Assembly (NCBI RefSeq): GCF_905120475.1 | Contig: NZ_CAJHOE010000006.1 | Location: 1-56,681, forward strand | Direction of reading: 5' to 3' | Source: Campylobacter suis | Lineage (GTDB): Bacteria; Campylobacterota; Campylobacteria; Campylobacterales; Campylobacteraceae | DNA: 56,681 nucleotides | Shown here: positions 35,442 through 44,300 of the stretch, in pieces | How the letters are laid out: each line of letters opens with the position of its first letter | Numbering within the stretch: the first letter of the stretch is position 1 | Translations under genes and position numbers: made by a program | Notes under the pieces: generated by a model | What the model saw: the letters and a program-made list of their open reading frames with translations, nothing else | Told to the model about the DNA's origin: nothing | Databases searched by the model: none

Positions 35442-36708
35442 CTTTTAACTTTTTTGCTTGCTCAGTTTTTAGCGGGATAACAAAGCAATGATGTCCGTCC
35501 TCGTAACGGTATTTTAGGCTAGTTTTATGCATTTGTGCGATCTGATCTATGATATAAAGCCCAAGCCCCATACCAGAGCTCTTAGCGTTTTTATCGCCTC
35601 TAACAAAAGCTTGCATATAATGCTCGATACCAAACTCAAGCGGTTTGCCTAAATTTTTAACGATAATCTCATCTTTACTGCATATTAAAATAGCTTTCTT
35701 GTCATCAGCGTACTTTAGGGCATTATCTACTAAATTTTTAACCGCAAGCGTAAAAAGCTGATAATCAACCCTTAAAAGCACATCATCATTTATCTCACAC
35801 GCAACTCTTTCGTGAAAATTTTCAAGCATAAGCATATCAATAACCTGCTCTAAGATAAGCGAAAAATGGCACTCTTGATAGTTTAGCGAGTAACTTTTTG
35901 AAAGTAGTTGCTCTATCTTGCTAAATTCATTTATCAACATCTCAAGGCGGATAAAGACCGAAATCAGGCGCGACTTTTGAGTATCATTAGCAACCATCTC
36001 TGAAACGATACGACCCTTACCAATAGGTGTTTTTAGCTCATGCATTATCGCACGCAAAAAAAGCTGACGCGAGCGGATAAGGTCACGAATTTTACAAACA
36101 GCATTATCAAACTCATATGCAACCTCGCCTATCTCATCTCTCTTTCGTCCATCTTGGTTAAAAGAATTTGCGATATTTACATCTAAGTTACCAGCTGCAA
36201 AACGCCTTATATCAAGCGTTAGCTTTCTTAGCGGAGCAAGAGAGCGAAGAACTGAAACAAAAAGTGAGATGATAAGCACAACGGCTGCAACAAATATAAT
36301 TAACAGCGAGTCATTTACATTTTTTGCCTCATTGCTTTGCAACAAAAACTGAAATGTGGTATTTTTTATACTAAGATAAAGGTCGTCTTTATATAAAAGC
36401 GACTGAACAAGACCGATGGGTGTTTGACGAGCAACAACCAAATCACCCTTATCTACAACCATAGCTGCTAGTTTTGCGTTATTTACATACTCTAGACCAA
36501 AATTTTTAAAGTACTGCACTAAGTCTTGGGGAGCATTTGCTCGCTCATAAAGTGCTAGTAGATAATTTATGGAGCTTATTTGCTTATCTCTTACACGCTC
36601 AAGAGCCTGCTCTTTTTGAATTTTAGCATAGGTCAAAAAGAGCACACATACAAGCGTGAAAGAGAGGGCAAAGATTATAGTTATCTTTGTTGCTATCGAG
36701 TTTTTCAT
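35425..36708 (-). CDS. racS: Sensor histidine kinase RacS
   Basis: A 427-residue membrane kinase. Two membrane segments (about 8-28 and 134-155) enclose a ~105-residue periplasmic sensor domain. A HAMP linker follows (SLAPLRKLTLDIRRFAAGNLDV), then the phospho-acceptor His223 in IMHELKTPIG and the ATPase motifs NLVDNALKYA and GMGLGLYI. It overlaps racR by 4 bases and recR by 17. RacRS of C. jejuni is known to respond to temperature and to control respiratory and transport genes under low oxygen. The stimulus here cannot be deduced, so the name is by synteny and similarity. Confidence 0.85.
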   Translation of the reverse strand: MKNSIATKITIIFALSFTLVCVLFLTYAKIQKEQALERVRDKQISSINYLLALYERANAPQDLVQYFKNFGLEYVNNAKLAAMVVDKGDLVVARQTPIGLVQSLLYKDDLYLSIKNTTFQFLLQSNEAKNVNDSLLIIFVAAVVLIISLFVSVLRSLAPLRKLTLDIRRFAAGNLDVNIANSFNQDGRKRDEIGEVAYEFDNAVCKIRDLIRSRQLFLRAIMHELKTPIGKGRIVSEMVANDTQKSRLISVFIRLEMLINEFSKIEQLLSKSYSLNYQECHFSLILEQVIDMLMLENFHERVACEINDDVLLRVDYQLFTLAVKNLVDNALKYADDKKAILICSKDEIIVKNLGKPLEFGIEHYMQAFVRGDKNAKSSGMGLGLYIIDQIAQMHKTSLKYRYEDGHHCFVIPLKTEQAKKLKDEKRA

Positions 36709-37376
36709 CCGATAAGCTTATATCCTATGCCACGAACTGAAAATATATGTTTTGGCGATTTTGAGCTATCGCCTATCTTTGTGCGAAGGCGTCCGATAAT
36801 GACATCAAGACTTTTTGAGTCTTTGTCTTTTAGGCTTTTGCAGTTATAAACTAGCTGCTCGCGAGACACCGAAAAGCTATGTTGTTTTATAAGATAGCTT
36901 AAAATTTCAAACTCAGCAGGCGTTAAAACCAAACTTTCGTTATTATAAAAAATTTCATGACGCTTTTCATCTACCCTAAATGCGCTATCTATAGTCTCTT
37001 CAACTACTTCGCTAGTTTTTTTATAGCGACGGATAAGGCTTGTGATACGAGCATACATCTCTTTTGGATCGTAAGGCTTTGGCAGATAGTCATCCGCTCC
37101 AAGCTGAAGACCGACCACTTTATCGCTAATGTCTGAACGAGCTGAGCTTATGATAATAGGTATGTCGTATTTTGAGCGGATCTCTTTACAGACTTCAAGT
37201 CCGTCGATACCAGGCAGAGTCAAGTCAAGGATAAGTAGGTCAAAGTTCTTCACGCCTGCGCTTATGCCAAGATACGGATCTTCAAAATTTGTTACTCTAA
37301 TGTTAAAATTTTCTAAATATTCGGAAAGAATTTGTGCAAATTCTGCATCATCTTCAATCATCAATACATTTATCAT
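36705..37376 (-). CDS. racR: OmpR-family response regulator RacR
   Basis: A 223-residue transcription regulator. The receiver domain has the acidic pair in MIEDD, phospho-acceptor Asp51 in LLILDLTLPG, and Lys in YLPKPYDP. A winged-helix DNA-binding domain (about 130-223) ends with GRLRTKIG and VRGIGYKLIG. It overlaps racS by 4 bases. The gene order racR-racS-recR and the close similarity to the C. jejuni protein as I recall it support the name. A TATAAT lies 28 bases upstream of the start. Confidence 0.87.
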   Translation of the reverse strand: MINVLMIEDDAEFAQILSEYLENFNIRVTNFEDPYLGISAGVKNFDLLILDLTLPGIDGLEVCKEIRSKYDIPIIISSARSDISDKVVGLQLGADDYLPKPYDPKEMYARITSLIRRYKKTSEVVEETIDSAFRVDEKRHEIFYNNESLVLTPAEFEILSYLIKQHSFSVSREQLVYNCKSLKDKDSKSLDVIIGRLRTKIGDSSKSPKHIFSVRGIGYKLIG

Positions 37377-37403
37377 CTCATATCCTTTTTAATTTTTTGC
37401 GCC

Positions 37404-37409
37404 ATTATA
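37404..37409 (-). promoter_or_regulatory. -10 box for the racRS-recR operon
   Basis: GGGTATAATGG on the minus strand holds a perfect TATAAT, 28 bases before the racR ATG, in the divergent gap shared with the ABC-F gene. Confidence 0.6.
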
Positions 37410-37494
37410 CCCTAAAAAAATAAATCAATAGTTATTATTTTTTAATCAATCTTTTGGCAAAATATCGTATTTAAAAATTTAGATAAGGAAAAAT

Positions 37495-39081
37495 ATGCTT
37501 GAAGTTAAAGGACTTACTCAAAGATTTGCTAGCAGCCTACTCTTTGAAGATGTAAATTTAGTACTAAAAAGAAATAATCGCTACGGACTTATAGGCGCAA
37601 ATGGTGCTGGAAAATCAACATTTCTAAAAATTTTAAGTGGGACGATAGAGTCAAGTAGCGGCGAAATCGTGATAGAAAATGGTTTAAAAGTCGGCGTTTT
37701 GGGGCAAGATCAGTTTGCATTTGAAAACTTTAGTATAAAAGATGCTGTTTTATATGGAAATAAGCGACTTTATGATGCGGTAAAAGAGAAAGAAAAGCTT
37801 TATATGAGCGAGGAATTTACCGATGAGATAAATGATCGCTTAAGCCAGCTAGAGATAATAAGCGCCGAAGAAGACCCAACCTATGAATACGAAACAAGGA
37901 TAGAGAAAATTTTAAGCTCGCTTGGGTTAAATGAGTTTGATAAGCTTATGAGTGAGATTGAAAATTCTGACAAAGTTAAGGTTCTTTTGGCTCAGGTTTT
38001 GTTTCCAAAGCCTGATATTTTATTTTTAGATGAGCCTACAAACAACCTAGATATTGATGCTATCGCATGGCTAGAAAATGAGCTAAATCGCCATGAAGGA
38101 ACGCTTGTAGTCATCAGCCACGATAGGCACTTTTTAAATAGGGTTTGCACGCATATTTTGGATGTTGATTTTAAGAAAATTCGTGAGTTTAGTGGCAACT
38201 ATGATGATTGGTATATGGCTGCAAATTTGATGGCAAAACAGCACGAAATGGAGCGAGATAAAAAGCTAAAAGAAAAAGAGGAGCTTGAAAAATTTATTGC
38301 TCGTTTTTCTGCAAATGCAAGTAAAGCAAAGCAAGCAACGAGTCGTGCAAAACAGCTTGAAAAGCTAGACATAGCTGAGATCGCTGTTTCAAGCAGGCGC
38401 GATCCTAGTATTTTGTTTCGCACAAATCGCGAGATAGGCAACGAACTTATTGAACTTACATATATAGATAAAAGTTTTGGCGATAAGGTAATTTTTAAAG
38501 GGTTAAATTTTAAATTAGAAAAAGGCGATAAGCTTGCCATAATAGGACACAACGGTGTTGGCAAAAGCACACTTTGTAAGATAATAACTTCAGAGCTTAT
38601 GCCAGATAACGGAGATGTTCATATCGGCGCAACTATTGAGCTTGGATACTTTGCTCAAGATGTTGTAAATAAAATAACTGGCGATTTAAAACTTTATGAA
38701 TATCTGCAAGATGCTAAAAACAAAGATATAGATGAAATTCGCAAATGCCTTGGCAGAATGCTTTTTAGCGGGGCTGATCAAGAAAAAGCAGTCGGAGCGC
38801 TAAGCGGTGGGGAAAAGCACCGTGTAAGACTAGCCCAGCTTATGCTTCATAAGCCAAATTTACTCATCATGGATGAACCAAATAACCATCTAGATCTTGA
38901 AGCTATCATCGCTTTAGGCGAAGCATTTTATAACTTTGCTGGCTCAGTTATCTGTGTAAGCCACGACAGAGAGCTTATAGATGCCTTTGCAAATAGAATT
39001 TTGCACCTAAAAGGCAATGGCGAAGTGGTTGATTTTCGTGGTAGTTATGAAGAGTATCGTGCAAGCATGGGACTTGAATAA
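37495..39081 (+). CDS. ABC-F family ATPase (YbiT-like)
   Basis: A 528-residue soluble protein with two ABC domains and no membrane segment. Walker A motifs are GANGAGKST and GHNGVGKST. Walker B motifs are LFLDEPTNNLD and LIMDEPNNHLD. The linker between the domains is charged and lysine-rich (about 240-300), as in ABC-F proteins that act on the ribosome. The second signature LSGGEKHR is canonical. The first is ENSDKVKV, a deviation comparable to the odd first signature of the YbiT branch. A role in translation rescue or antibiotic protection is inferred from family, not seen. The ogt gene follows after 3 bases. Confidence 0.85.
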   Translation: MLEVKGLTQRFASSLLFEDVNLVLKRNNRYGLIGANGAGKSTFLKILSGTIESSSGEIVIENGLKVGVLGQDQFAFENFSIKDAVLYGNKRLYDAVKEKEKLYMSEEFTDEINDRLSQLEIISAEEDPTYEYETRIEKILSSLGLNEFDKLMSEIENSDKVKVLLAQVLFPKPDILFLDEPTNNLDIDAIAWLENELNRHEGTLVVISHDRHFLNRVCTHILDVDFKKIREFSGNYDDWYMAANLMAKQHEMERDKKLKEKEELEKFIARFSANASKAKQATSRAKQLEKLDIAEIAVSSRRDPSILFRTNREIGNELIELTYIDKSFGDKVIFKGLNFKLEKGDKLAIIGHNGVGKSTLCKIITSELMPDNGDVHIGATIELGYFAQDVVNKITGDLKLYEYLQDAKNKDIDEIRKCLGRMLFSGADQEKAVGALSGGEKHRVRLAQLMLHKPNLLIMDEPNNHLDLEAIIALGEAFYNFAGSVICVSHDRELIDAFANRILHLKGNGEVVDFRGSYEEYRASMGLE

Positions 39082-39084
39082 GCT

Positions 39085-39546
39085 TTGAAAAGGGCATATT
39101 TTAGCTCACCTATTGGCATTCTTGAGCTTGTAAGTAATGGCAAGCAAATTTGTGAGCTAAATTTTGTCGAAAATAGTGGCAAAAATGACAAAAATGATGA
39201 AAATTTAAAAAAAGTACTAAGAGAGCTTGAGCTTTACTTTTCTGGAAAACTTAGAAAATTTAGTATAGATATTTACATAAACGCAAGCGAATTTGAGCAA
39301 AAAATTTACAACTCACTTTTACAAATCCCATACGGCAAAACGATAACTTATGGCGAACTTGCTGCCAGCATAGGTCGACAAAAGGCATTTAGGGCTGCTG
39401 GCAATGCAAATGCCAAAAATAAAATCCCCATCATCATACCTTGCCACAGAGTTGTATCCACGCAAGGGCTTGGCGGGTACTCTGGTGGCAAAGGGATAGA
39501 AACAAAAAGATTTTTGCTAGAGCTTGAGCAAAAATTTAAAGATTAA
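39085..39546 (+). CDS. ogt: Methylated-DNA--protein-cysteine methyltransferase
   Basis: A 153-residue suicidal DNA-repair protein that takes methyl groups from O6-methylguanine. The acceptor Cys120 lies in IPCHRV. Upstream are the DNA-binding helix AFRAAGNANAKN with its arginine finger and YGKTITYGELA, and GGYSGG follows. It is read from a TTG start 3 bases after the ABC-F stop; no ATG fits the conserved N-terminus, and KRAYFSSPIG begins as expected. It is coupled with the ABC-F gene. The length is typical of Ogt. Confidence 0.92.
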   Translation: MKRAYFSSPIGILELVSNGKQICELNFVENSGKNDKNDENLKKVLRELELYFSGKLRKFSIDIYINASEFEQKIYNSLLQIPYGKTITYGELAASIGRQKAFRAAGNANAKNKIPIIIPCHRVVSTQGLGGYSGGKGIETKRFLLELEQKFKD

Positions 39547-39620
39547 AGTTATAAAATATCAAGTAGCATAAGCTCAACACTCACAAAAAACATAGATCTA
39601 TCTTGGTATAAAACTTAGTA

Positions 39621-39651
39621 TAAATAAAAAAGGCGTCCCACACGAGACGCC
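39621..39651 (-). terminator. Terminator after the lipoprotein gene
   Basis: On the minus strand GGCGTC and GACGCC pair around an 8-base loop and are followed by TTTTTTATTTA. The stem is 39632-39637 with 39646-39651. It ends the leftward transcript of the lipoprotein gene. Confidence 0.75.
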
Positions 39652-39723
39652 AGTGTATAAAAAGGAGTTCTTATTTTGATTGCTTGGTGAAATTATAACA
39701 AGCATCGGTAAATCAACGGCTAA

Positions 39724-40131
39724 TCAAAAACTTATGCTCTCTTCTTTAGGAACGGAAATTTTTGTTTTTATATTTTTTTTGCTACCCGATTTAACTACCG
39801 GGGTACTCTCTTTTGCCTCTCGTATAAGCATCATATTTTCAAGACTATCGTCAATAAGGGTTGCATATACTAGGTCGCCTTTGTTATGATAAAATTTTAC
39901 CGAACAAAATTCTGCTTTTGGAAGCTTTGCGTTTGTTGTATCAGTTGAAGTTATTTTGTAGCAGTATCTGCCATCAACATAGGCTAGCTCAGTTATTATC
40001 CCTTTTATAGCACTTTTTATCGGTGGTTTTTTTATAGCTACTGGTGGCGCAGGTTTTACTTGCTCTTTTTGAAAAACACAACCATTTAGTAAAAATGCAC
40101 ATACAATAAAAAGCAAAATTTTATAATACAT
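39724..40131 (-). CDS. Small predicted lipoprotein of unknown function
   Basis: A 135-residue protein. I choose the ATG at 40131, which has AAGGAT seven bases upstream; an ATG seven codons earlier is less well placed. The signal YYKILLFIVCAFLLNGC has the lipobox LNGC, so Cys18 would be lipidated. The mature part begins with a proline-rich linker (VKPAPPVAIKKPP). A small domain with two cysteines follows (DGRYCYKI and AEFCSVKF), ending in a lysine-rich tail. I do not recognise the family. The gene is downstream of the sigma28-type gene but separated by about 70 bases, and it ends at a terminator. Confidence 0.65.
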   Translation of the reverse strand: MYYKILLFIVCAFLLNGCVFQKEQVKPAPPVAIKKPPIKSAIKGIITELAYVDGRYCYKITSTDTTNAKLPKAEFCSVKFYHNKGDLVYATLIDDSLENMMLIREAKESTPVVKSGSKKNIKTKISVPKEESISF

Positions 40132-40198
40132 CAGTATCCTTTTATAAAGCATGAAAGATTTGAAATTCGAGGCTAGCCCAGGCTAGCTGGGCTTTTAG

Positions 40199-40792
40199 TT
40201 ACGCAGTTACATTTAAGACATTGCCACCAAGCTCAGCTATCTTTTTATCAACAGCTTCTAGCGCTTTTTGCATAGTTTTTTGAGAAATTTCAGGTAGCTC
40301 TCCACCCCAAACCTTCTCAGCTTCCTTAAAACCACGAAGCATGCCTTCGCGTCCAGCTTGTAGCTTTTCAAGGCTATCTCCGGCACCAGCTAAAACAAAG
40401 CCGGCTATACGCTCAGCAGTTTGATCAACACCAAAAAAACCTTTTTCACTAACTAACTCAGCTGCCTCATCTTGCGAAAGTGATACAAGTGGCTTGCCAG
40501 TATAGCCGATAGCATTTAGGTCTATACCACCCAAAATTTCAGCTAAATTTTGTGGAGTGTGACCGCTTGCTAGGTCAAAAAGCGAGCTTTGAGCCGAAAA
40601 ACTAGATGTTGTTTGGCTAAAAATTTCAGAATTATACTGCATAAAATAACTATTTGTAAGTGCCTTAACATCTATGCTTGACGCCATCTGCTTGATAGAC
40701 TCAGCCATATCCTTTTGCTCTGTTTTTTGGCCTGCTTGGTTAAGGTTTGTATAACCAGCAATGCCCTTAACTTGGTTTAATGATACATTCAT
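40199..40792 (-). CDS. Flagellar-regulon-type protein of unknown function (often misnamed hydrogenase-4 component G)
   Basis: A 197-residue soluble protein without signal peptide. The N-terminus is Gln/Ser-rich and probably disordered. The C-terminal half is helical with the block LQAGREGMLRGFKEAEKVWGGELPEIS, which I recognise from short proteins in flagellated epsilonproteobacteria and vibrios. No hydrogenase feature is present. Upstream is a perfect sigma28 promoter (TAAA-N15-GCCGATAT), followed by AAAGGAGA before the ATG, which puts it in the FliA regulon with late flagellar genes. Its product could be a flagellum-secreted or motility accessory protein. The function itself is unknown. Confidence 0.65.
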   Translation of the reverse strand: MNVSLNQVKGIAGYTNLNQAGQKTEQKDMAESIKQMASSIDVKALTNSYFMQYNSEIFSQTTSSFSAQSSLFDLASGHTPQNLAEILGGIDLNAIGYTGKPLVSLSQDEAAELVSEKGFFGVDQTAERIAGFVLAGAGDSLEKLQAGREGMLRGFKEAEKVWGGELPEISQKTMQKALEAVDKKIAELGGNVLNVTA

Positions 40793-40822
40793 AATCTCTC
40801 CTTTGATTATCTCTCATATTTT

Positions 40823-40849
40823 ATATCGGCAAATTTTAAAATTTGTTTA
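40823..40849 (-). promoter_or_regulatory. Sigma28 (FliA) promoter
   Basis: On the minus strand: TAAA (40849-40846), a 15-base spacer, then GCCGATAT (40830-40823), 30 bases before the ATG of the 197-residue gene. This matches the FliA consensus TAAA-N15-GCCGATAA in every position but the last. The site lies in a 60-base gap behind the cytochrome gene. Confidence 0.85.
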
Positions 40850-40852
40850 GCC

Positions 40853-41413
40853 TTATCTTAGATAGCTTCCTTGTTTTTTCTCTGTAGAAACTGGCTTGTT
40901 TGCCTCGTATTGCTCATTTATGTATGCGTCTTTGCCTTTTAGATAGGCTATTATCGCACCGAGGTCGTTATTGCTTGTTGTTTTTGCGATATTTTGCATA
41001 ACACTACGCATACTGCCACCAAACTCTGTATTTGAACGATAAGACACCATCGCATCTTCTATATCCTCTGCACTTTGATCTTTTAATGGCTTTATACCGC
41101 CGACCCTTTTTTCAGCCTGCTCGCCATGACAGCTAGCACATTTTGTATCATAGATCTCTTTACCTAAAGAGACAGAGTAGCGCCCTTTTTTTCTATCAAC
41201 ACCTGTTTTTAAAATTCTAGTATCCTTATAAACCCTAGGATCTTCATCAACAAAGATATCGACTTTTTGATTATTATCTTTGGCGTAGTTTTTAGCCATT
41301 TCGCTTAGCTGTTTGCCAAATTCACCATTTGCCCTGATATAATACACTTCAGAAGCACCGAATGCACTAGCACCTAAAATACACACCAAAGATAATGTCG
41401 CAAAAATTTTCAC
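40853..41413 (-). CDS. Periplasmic class I monohaem cytochrome c
   Basis: A 186-residue protein with a signal peptide (MKIFATLSLVCILGASAFG). An ~60-residue N-terminal segment of unknown role precedes a cytochrome c domain. The haem-binding motif CASCHG has Cys92, Cys95 and His96; the axial Met is probably in GGSMRSVMQ. NNDLGAIIAYLKG near the end is the typical final helix. It should carry electrons in the periplasm; the partner is unknown. It lies between the MOMP gene and the sigma28-controlled gene, with its own Shine-Dalgarno (AAGGGGAAAAAG). The extra N-terminal segment is longer than in simple cytochromes c. Confidence 0.85.
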   Translation of the reverse strand: MKIFATLSLVCILGASAFGASEVYYIRANGEFGKQLSEMAKNYAKDNNQKVDIFVDEDPRVYKDTRILKTGVDRKKGRYSVSLGKEIYDTKCASCHGEQAEKRVGGIKPLKDQSAEDIEDAMVSYRSNTEFGGSMRSVMQNIAKTTSNNDLGAIIAYLKGKDAYINEQYEANKPVSTEKKQGSYLR

Positions 41414-41494
41414 TTTTTCCCCTTAAATTTAAAAATCCCAAGCAGGGCGAACCTAACTTGGGATTATAGCATAACTTTGTAAAATCAGACTAAA

Positions 41495-42775
41495 TTAGAA
41501 TGAGTATTTAGCTTGAAATCTAAAGTGGTCAGCTTTATTTTTGCCAGAAACATTTTTTTCTTTAACTTGTGCATGAGCATAGAATGAGCTAAACTCAAGC
41601 TTTTTGCTATAGTTATAGCCTAATCTTCCAACAACTTCTTTATACTTTTCTTTAGTGTTATCGGCTGTCTTTTTATTACCATCTATATACTCAGCACCGA
41701 TAAAATATTTATCATCAAATGTATATCCAGCTGTCACAAACCAAAAACTTCCTTTGCCATCTACAAGTGTGTAATCAACAAAATCTGAAAAAAGCTCTCC
41801 TGGATTGATATATGAACCCTGATCTTCTAGACTAAATGTCGTATAACCCTTACCACTGGCTTTATATCCAATATAGCCAGCAGATAGGTCAGCACCAAAT
41901 AGTGATGTAGAAAGCTCACCAGCATAAAAATTTCCATCTCCATAACTGATATCAACTGCATCAGTAAATGCTTTTTTAGCTTTTTTATCTGCATCAGAAT
42001 GTGCATATTGAGCCTTTACGCCAACATTTACATCATCAGTTATATTAAAATCGCCTGTTAATTCTATTGCTGCTATATCAACTAACTGGGTTAAAGTAGC
42101 ATACCATAATTGAAAACCAATTGGATCATAAGAGCCAATAGCTGCTACACCATAAAGATTACCTGGCTTATATGTTAAAGCCTCATTATTTACGAGTCCG
42201 GCTTTATTTCTAAAAATTTCATTTAACTCATCATTTGCTCCACCCGCTGTCGCCAATAAACCACCATCAGCCTCATATGTGTCATAATCAAGAGCGTCAA
42301 ATGCAAGAGCTGCAAGTGTTAAACCTTCAATGTCATTATTTACTATCTTTATACCTGTGCCAACTTCGTCATCTGTAAAGAAAGTTCCTAAAATTTGCTT
42401 ACCAGCAGTAATAGTAGTATTTTGTGCAGTGTAACCTAAATATAGTTGATATACACCAAATTTATCATCTGCACTGGTCTTATCATGAATATTTCCAGTA
42501 TCGTCTTTTGAATTATATCTTATACCTAAAACACCAAAGAAGTTATCATCAATAGCAGCCTTAAAGTCAGTCGTGATTCTAAATTTATGTCCACGATCGA
42601 TCTCCTTTGCTTCAGTTGAATCTGATGATTTTATTTGTTTAACATCATATCTATATCTAGCAAAACCAGATACATCAACATTTTTTATAGCCTCTTCAAG
42701 TGGTGTAGCTGAAGCTACGCTTGAAAATGCACCTAACGCAACCAAAGCTGCAAGTGAAATTTTTGCAAGTTTCAT
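41495..42775 (-). CDS. porA: Major outer membrane porin (MOMP, PorA type)
   Basis: A 426-residue outer-membrane beta-barrel with a cleaved signal (MKLAKISLAALVALGAFSSVASA) and the mature start TPLEEAIKNVDVSGFARYRYD, characteristic of Campylobacter MOMP. The protein is full of alternating aromatic strands and ends in a C-terminal Phe (RFQAKYSF), the outer-membrane assembly signal. It forms the main channel for small solutes and is the chief surface antigen. It is preceded by AAGGAG and an AT-rich upstream region with its own promoter. Loops rich in Asp/Gly/Lys are the likely variable surface loops. Confidence 0.93.
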   Translation of the reverse strand: MKLAKISLAALVALGAFSSVASATPLEEAIKNVDVSGFARYRYDVKQIKSSDSTEAKEIDRGHKFRITTDFKAAIDDNFFGVLGIRYNSKDDTGNIHDKTSADDKFGVYQLYLGYTAQNTTITAGKQILGTFFTDDEVGTGIKIVNNDIEGLTLAALAFDALDYDTYEADGGLLATAGGANDELNEIFRNKAGLVNNEALTYKPGNLYGVAAIGSYDPIGFQLWYATLTQLVDIAAIELTGDFNITDDVNVGVKAQYAHSDADKKAKKAFTDAVDISYGDGNFYAGELSTSLFGADLSAGYIGYKASGKGYTTFSLEDQGSYINPGELFSDFVDYTLVDGKGSFWFVTAGYTFDDKYFIGAEYIDGNKKTADNTKEKYKEVVGRLGYNYSKKLEFSSFYAHAQVKEKNVSGKNKADHFRFQAKYSF

Positions 42776-42901
42776 TTTGTCTCCTTATTGAAAATATTTA
42801 TCGAAATATTATCTATTATTTTCTAAAATATAGCTTAAATTTTGTCTTTTTGTTACTATTTATTAACCAAAAAAGACTGATTTTACATTTTTTCTAAAAT
42901 T

Positions 42902-44221
42902 TTAACAAAGCTTTTCGCTGTATGTCGTATAAAAAGATCTCTCCTCAGCCCAGCTCGTATGATATTTCTCTATGCTTTTTTTTAGTGCGTCAAAAAAATA
43001 ATCAATATCCTCTTTCGTATGCGTATAATGCAAACTCACGCGAAGCCAGCCTGGCTTCTTATCAAGCAAAACATCATCCTTCATCATAAGGAGCTCATGC
43101 CCATATGGTCCAGCACAAGCGCACCCTGCCCTAGTTTGGATACCAAAGTCGTTGCTAAGTATCGCAGACAGATCGTAAGGAGAAATTTCTGCGACATTAA
43201 ATGAAAATATCGGCAGTGCCTTTTGCCTTTCTGGGCGATAATTTTTCACGCTATCTAATTTATTTAGCCTTTGCTCAAAGTACTCACCAAGCTCAAATTC
43301 TATGTCATAAATTTTACTAAGTCCGACTTCATCACGAGTTTTATACGCAAGAGCTGCACGCATGAGCTGTGTTATAGGAGGTGTCCCACCTTGCTCCCTT
43401 TGCTCTATCTCAGGCACAAAAATATGAGATGTTCGTGAGACATAACCCACGGTTCCACCACCAGCAAATGTAGGCTCATCACAATCTACCAGCTCTTTTT
43501 TTATCGCAAGCAAGCCACACGCTCCAACACCTCCAAGAAGTTTGTGCGGCGATAAAAACATCGCGTCAAAATGATTAGTATCTACATTAAAGTAGCCACT
43601 AGAAGCCGCTGCATCAAGCGCAACAACACCATCATACGCCTTAACCATCTCATAAATTTTTTTATAATCGCTAATAACGCCAGTAACATTTGAAGCCACG
43701 CTAAAACTAGCTATGATCTCGCGTCTTGAATTTAGCTTTAAAACCTGCTCTAGCTCTTTTAAATTTATGCCTCCATTTTTATCAAGACCAATACGCACAA
43801 CATCACAAAGTGCCTCACGAAAACTAACTTCATTTGAGTGATGTTCATAAGGTCCTAGCACGACGAGCGGGGAGCTTGAGTTTTGTTTGATAGCATAGCG
43901 TTTGCGAGTTTTTGGTGGAATATAAAGACCCAAAAGCTCTTGAAATTTTTTAATCGCTGAGCTTGAGCCATATCCTGTTGGTAGCAGTGCAAAACTATCA
44001 TCAAGCCCAAGCGATGTTTTTAGGCTTTTGCGTGCATTTTCGTATAAATTTTGCGTGATGATGGCTGAACTAGCGCTGTCTGAGTGGGTATTTGCATAAG
44101 TTAAAAGCATTTTTTGTATCTTTTCTTCTATACTTTTTAAACCAAGACCAGAAGCCGTAAAGTCAAAATAATAAATTCCATCTTTTAAAATAATATCATC
44201 TCTTAAATTTTCTATTTGCAC
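42902..44221 (-). CDS. Class V aminotransferase (cysteine-desulfurase-like fold, Cj0791c-like)
   Basis: A 439-residue PLP-dependent protein. The PLP lysine is in FLSPHKLLGGVGACGLLA, preceded by the aspartate in VALDAAASSGYF. The N-terminal YANTHSDSASSA and the late GIQTRAGCACAGPYGH match the SufS/CsdA branch, including a Cys-containing loop that in desulfurases accepts sulfur. The substrate is not certain, since NifS-type genes for Fe-S assembly usually lie elsewhere in this genus. It is a single-gene unit, divergent from the DUF234 gene, in the order Cj0791c-Cj0792-flgS. A TATAAT lies 26 bases upstream. Confidence 0.83.
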   Translation of the reverse strand: MQIENLRDDIILKDGIYYFDFTASGLGLKSIEEKIQKMLLTYANTHSDSASSAIITQNLYENARKSLKTSLGLDDSFALLPTGYGSSSAIKKFQELLGLYIPPKTRKRYAIKQNSSSPLVVLGPYEHHSNEVSFREALCDVVRIGLDKNGGINLKELEQVLKLNSRREIIASFSVASNVTGVISDYKKIYEMVKAYDGVVALDAAASSGYFNVDTNHFDAMFLSPHKLLGGVGACGLLAIKKELVDCDEPTFAGGGTVGYVSRTSHIFVPEIEQREQGGTPPITQLMRAALAYKTRDEVGLSKIYDIEFELGEYFEQRLNKLDSVKNYRPERQKALPIFSFNVAEISPYDLSAILSNDFGIQTRAGCACAGPYGHELLMMKDDVLLDKKPGWLRVSLHYTHTKEDIDYFFDALKKSIEKYHTSWAEERSFYTTYSEKLC

Positions 44222-44247
44222 ACGCTGACCTTTAAAAATTTTGGGTG

Positions 44248-44253
44248 ATTATA
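44248..44253 (-). promoter_or_regulatory. -10 box for the class V aminotransferase gene
   Basis: CTATAATCACC on the minus strand gives a perfect TATAAT, 26 bases before the start codon, in the 109-base divergent gap. Confidence 0.5.
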
Positions 44254-44300
44254 GCTATTTTTCATTAAAATTTTTGTAAAATGGGCTAAAAGGAGCAAAC

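Noticed and set aside
39662-39690. Four-codon TTG-ATT-GCT-TGG leader behind AAGGAG
   Set aside because: No downstream plus-strand gene to regulate; it lies between two convergent transcription units and is probably chance.
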